DNA from: an uncultured Oscillibacter sp.
Lineage (GTDB): Bacteria; Bacillota; Clostridia; Oscillospirales; Oscillospiraceae
Length of the DNA: 13,254 nt
Direction of reading: 5' to 3'
NCBI GenBank assembly: GCA_937884915.1
Contig: CALAAN010000205.1
Span: 1-13,254, forward strand
The notes below the pieces were generated by a model that worked only from the letters and a program-made list of their open reading frames with translations, did not search any database and was not told where the DNA came from. The first letter of the stretch is position 1. The number at the start of each line of letters is the position of its first letter. Shown here piece after piece: positions 11,555 to 13,254 of this stretch. The translations under genes and the position numbers were made by a program.

Positions 11555-12769
11555 TTACGAGCCGACCGTGACAGTCGCAGTGCCGGCCGTGGTGCCGTCC
11601 TGCTTCGAGGTCGCCGTGACCGTGATAGACGAGCCGGTTTCGTTCGATGCGACGGTAAGGACGCCGTCCTCAGAAATGCTCGACTTCGCGCCGCTCTGCG
11701 TCCACGTCACCGCATCGGAGACAATGCCATCACCGGCAACAGAGGCCGTGAACGCCTGTTTCGCGCCCTTGTTGACCGTAGCCGTCGCGGGTTTGACCGT
11801 GACCGTGGTGACAGTGCCGCCCTTGCCGTAGACGGAGAACGGGAACGGGTTCTCGATGTCGGCGTTGTACGCGTTGATCGGATTCGCGATTTCCCAGCCG
11901 AGGCGCATAACCGCACGCAGGGCAACCATGTCGTTCTGCATGAGGTTGTAGGTGATCGCCTTGGTGTTGGGATCCTGAATGACGCCCTCGGTGAAGATCT
12001 TGAACGTCATGTCCTGGCGGATTGCGTAGACGAGCTGCGACCAGTCGCCGACGATCATCTGCGCCTGAGACGGGTCGAAAGCGCCGTTCATCGGGAAATA
12101 CATGTCCATGCCGTCAAGGCCGTAACGGGTCGCGCCCTGCATATCAGACTTGAAGATCGGCTGACCGGTCGTGTCCTTCAGGCCGCGGAGCTTGCCGCGC
12201 ATCTGGATCGCAGACATAACGCCGTTGGGGTTGAAGCCGTCAAGCTCAACCTTGGAGATCAGGCCGTTTTCGCCCATAATGTCGGAGTAAACGTCGGAAG
12301 TTGTCGGGACGCCGTTGCCCGCCGCAATCGCAGACGGAACGACGCCGTCGCGCCACGTGCTCGGCTTGTTGGTGCCGAAGAGGATCGCGGCGTCAATAAC
12401 CTTACCGAAAGCCTCGTTCAGGCGCGGGCGGACCTCGCCCCAGATGTCGTAGTCAGCGTCGTCAAGTGCCGCCTCCGGGATGGGGACGATGACAGCGATT
12501 TCCTCGGCGTAGATTTTCTTTTTGTCCCACGCCATCTTCGTGGTCTGCTTCCAGGCATCGCCAGCGCCGGAGTCGGTCGCCTCGCCGTTGACGAAGTACG
12601 CAGACGGGAGAGCGTCAAGAACGTTGATGGTCTGAGTTTTGGACGACATATTCGCCAGACGGCGGCCCATACGGAGGACAGCCGACTCAGCGATAGCGCC
12701 CTGCATGATCTCGCGTGTTACCGGCTCCGGGATGAGGCCGGAAAGTGCGCTGCGGTCAATAGTAGCCAT
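11555..12769 (-). CDS. Major capsid protein (HK97 fold) with C-terminal bacterial Ig-like domain
   Basis: A 404-residue capsid subunit. Residues 1-316 fit the HK97-fold phage major capsid family: N-terminal IPEPVTREIMQGAIAESAVLRMGRR, then SSKTQTINVLDALPSAYFV, the E-loop-like stretch around W73-KKK, VPIPEAALDDADYDIWGEVRPRL followed by the spine helix, and the late MVALRAVMRLGWEIANPINAYN. There is no long N-terminal delta domain; a separate scaffold gene lies upstream. Residues 317-404 form one Big_2-like Ig domain (VTVKPATATVNKGAKQAFTAS ... VTWTQSG ... GVLTVAS ... ITVTATSKQDGT ... ATVTVGS), displayed on the capsid surface. AAGGAAG lies 7 nt before the ATG. The Ig domain is fused in frame, so every subunit should carry it. 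Confidence 0.92.
   Translation of the reverse strand: MATIDRSALSGLIPEPVTREIMQGAIAESAVLRMGRRLANMSSKTQTINVLDALPSAYFVNGEATDSGAGDAWKQTTKMAWDKKKIYAEEIAVIVPIPEAALDDADYDIWGEVRPRLNEAFGKVIDAAILFGTNKPSTWRDGVVPSAIAAGNGVPTTSDVYSDIMGENGLISKVELDGFNPNGVMSAIQMRGKLRGLKDTTGQPIFKSDMQGATRYGLDGMDMYFPMNGAFDPSQAQMIVGDWSQLVYAIRQDMTFKIFTEGVIQDPNTKAITYNLMQNDMVALRAVMRLGWEIANPINAYNADIENPFPFSVYGKGGTVTTVTVKPATATVNKGAKQAFTASVAGDGIVSDAVTWTQSGAKSSISEDGVLTVASNETGSSITVTATSKQDGTTAGTATVTVGS
11558..11821 (-). other. Ig-like (Big_2-type) domain of the capsid protein
   Basis: Residues 317-404 of the capsid protein. Alternating hydrophobic beta strands with the Big_2 hallmarks: TVxPxxATVNKGxxQxFTASV, VTWTQSG, GVLTVA and the strand-rich ITVTATSxQDGT-xAxATVTV end. 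The core capsid ends at a YNADIENPFPFSVYGKGGT segment before it, so this is an appended domain. Confidence 0.85.
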
Positions 12770-12786
12770 TTAATAACTTCCTTTCC

Positions 12787-13254
12787 TTATTTGAGTGCGC
12801 CGCGGATGATGCTGTTCATCGCGGCATTGACAGTTTCGGTTTTTCCGCCGTCTCCGGCGGGCGCAGCCCAGTCGAACGTAACTTTCTTGCGGTTGGCTGT
12901 AAGCTGGTCGACGGCAGCCTCAAAGGTGGTCTTGTCATCTACCATCTTTGCGGCTTTGTACGCGATAAATTCCGCATCGTCGCCGCTCAGGCCCTTGGAC
13001 AGCACGTACTTGTCACGCTTGAGCTGCTCAAGCTCCGCCTGTGCAGCCGTCAGGGCATTTTTACTGTCCGAGAGCTCTTTGTCTCGCTTAGCCTGCTGCT
13101 CCTGCTCGGTCTGCTGGCCGTCTTTCCACGTGCGGTACGCGGTCAGCTCTTCTTCGCTGGGCATTCCCTTCATCGCCTTTGCAAGGCGCTTGCCGATCAT
13201 GGCGTCCGCTTCCTCCTGCGTGAAGGTCTTCGCAGGGGACGGCTCCGACTGAGT
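12787..13254 (-). CDS. Capsid scaffold protein (DUF4355-like), N-terminus outside the window
   Basis: A partial coding region of 155 visible residues, open to the right edge. It carries the scaffold signature FTQEEADAMIGKRLAKAMKG, followed by a charged, coiled-coil helix (EQEQQAKRDKELSDSKNALTAAQAELEQLKRDKYVL), KGLSGDDAEFIAYKAAKMVDDKTTFEAAVDQL, and an Ala/Gly-rich C-terminus ending MNSIIRGALK, where scaffolds usually bind capsid protein. An internal ATG at 13200 is not the real start because the FTQEEADA segment directly before it belongs to the family. It acts during procapsid assembly. The stop is 17 nt before the capsid ATG. Confidence 0.85.
   Translation of the reverse strand, partial: TQSEPSPAKTFTQEEADAMIGKRLAKAMKGMPSEEELTAYRTWKDGQQTEQEQQAKRDKELSDSKNALTAAQAELEQLKRDKYVLSKGLSGDDAEFIAYKAAKMVDDKTTFEAAVDQLTANRKKVTFDWAAPAGDGGKTETVNAAMNSIIRGALK

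Noticed and set aside
11090..13252. A 720-residue open frame on the plus strand across the capsid region
   Set aside because: It lies antisense to the scaffold, capsid and connector genes, its translation is Arg/Val/Ala-rich low-complexity in style, and it has no domain-like motifs. It is explained by the strong G/C third-position bias of the true genes.
1..13254. tRNA genes, CRISPR arrays, insertion sequences, att sites
   Set aside because: I saw no cloverleaf sequence, no regularly spaced short direct repeats, no terminal inverted repeats with a transposase and no integrase or att core on either strand.

Overview
The window is the late structural (head and tail morphogenesis) module of a siphovirus, most likely a prophage or temperate phage of a GC-rich Firmicute of the class Clostridia, plausibly gut-derived. 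This host guess rests on GC-rich, G/C-ending codon use, strong AGGAGG/AGGTGA ribosome binding sites and the families present (DUF4355-type scaffold, minor capsid proteins, Gp15-type protein, clostridial-style tape measure). No integrase, repressor, att site, portal, terminase or lysis gene lies in the window, so lysogeny cannot be shown directly.

Layout: all genes but one lie on the minus strand, so the phage order reads from the right edge to the left. Head: scaffold (partial, 12787-13254), major capsid protein with a C-terminal Ig-like domain (11555-12769). Connector: head-tail connector (11084-11536), minor capsid/head-closure protein (10666-11121), minor capsid protein 2 (10259-10666), minor capsid protein 3/tail terminator (9805-10269). 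Tail: major tail tube protein (9282-9803), an intergenic hairpin (about 9260-9278), tail assembly chaperone (8820-9239), Gp15-like protein (8275-8823), tape measure protein with five 58-residue hydrophobic repeats (5195-7510), small tail protein in the distal-tail position (4799-5191), tail hub-like protein (3351-4802). Adhesins: glycine-rich/Fn3 protein (2154-3347), Ig-repeat protein (1249-2151) and a coupled tip protein (575-1252). A NUMOD4/HNH/NUMOD1 homing endonuclease gene (22-561) follows.

The genes are tightly packed. Most neighbours are separated by 0-20 nt or overlap (ATGA or TAGTG junctions), as expected of one long polycistronic late transcript. No late promoter is visible in the window.

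The exception is one plus-strand gene (7588-8244) between the Gp15-like gene and the tape measure gene. It has its own sigma70-type promoter (7526-7554), a strong RBS and an intrinsic terminator (8250-8274), which is the classic layout of a phage 'moron' expressed independently of the late operon. Its product has two zinc ribbons, one membrane helix and a predicted exported OB-fold-like domain. It is the best candidate here for an accessory (lysogenic conversion or superinfection exclusion) function.

Other points: a network of shared modules among the tail-tip proteins (common N-terminal Ig-like module, a PNPV module and a common C-terminal YYxGxxYxGEV tag), an ALK-type glycine-rich adhesin, and an Ig-like domain on the capsid.
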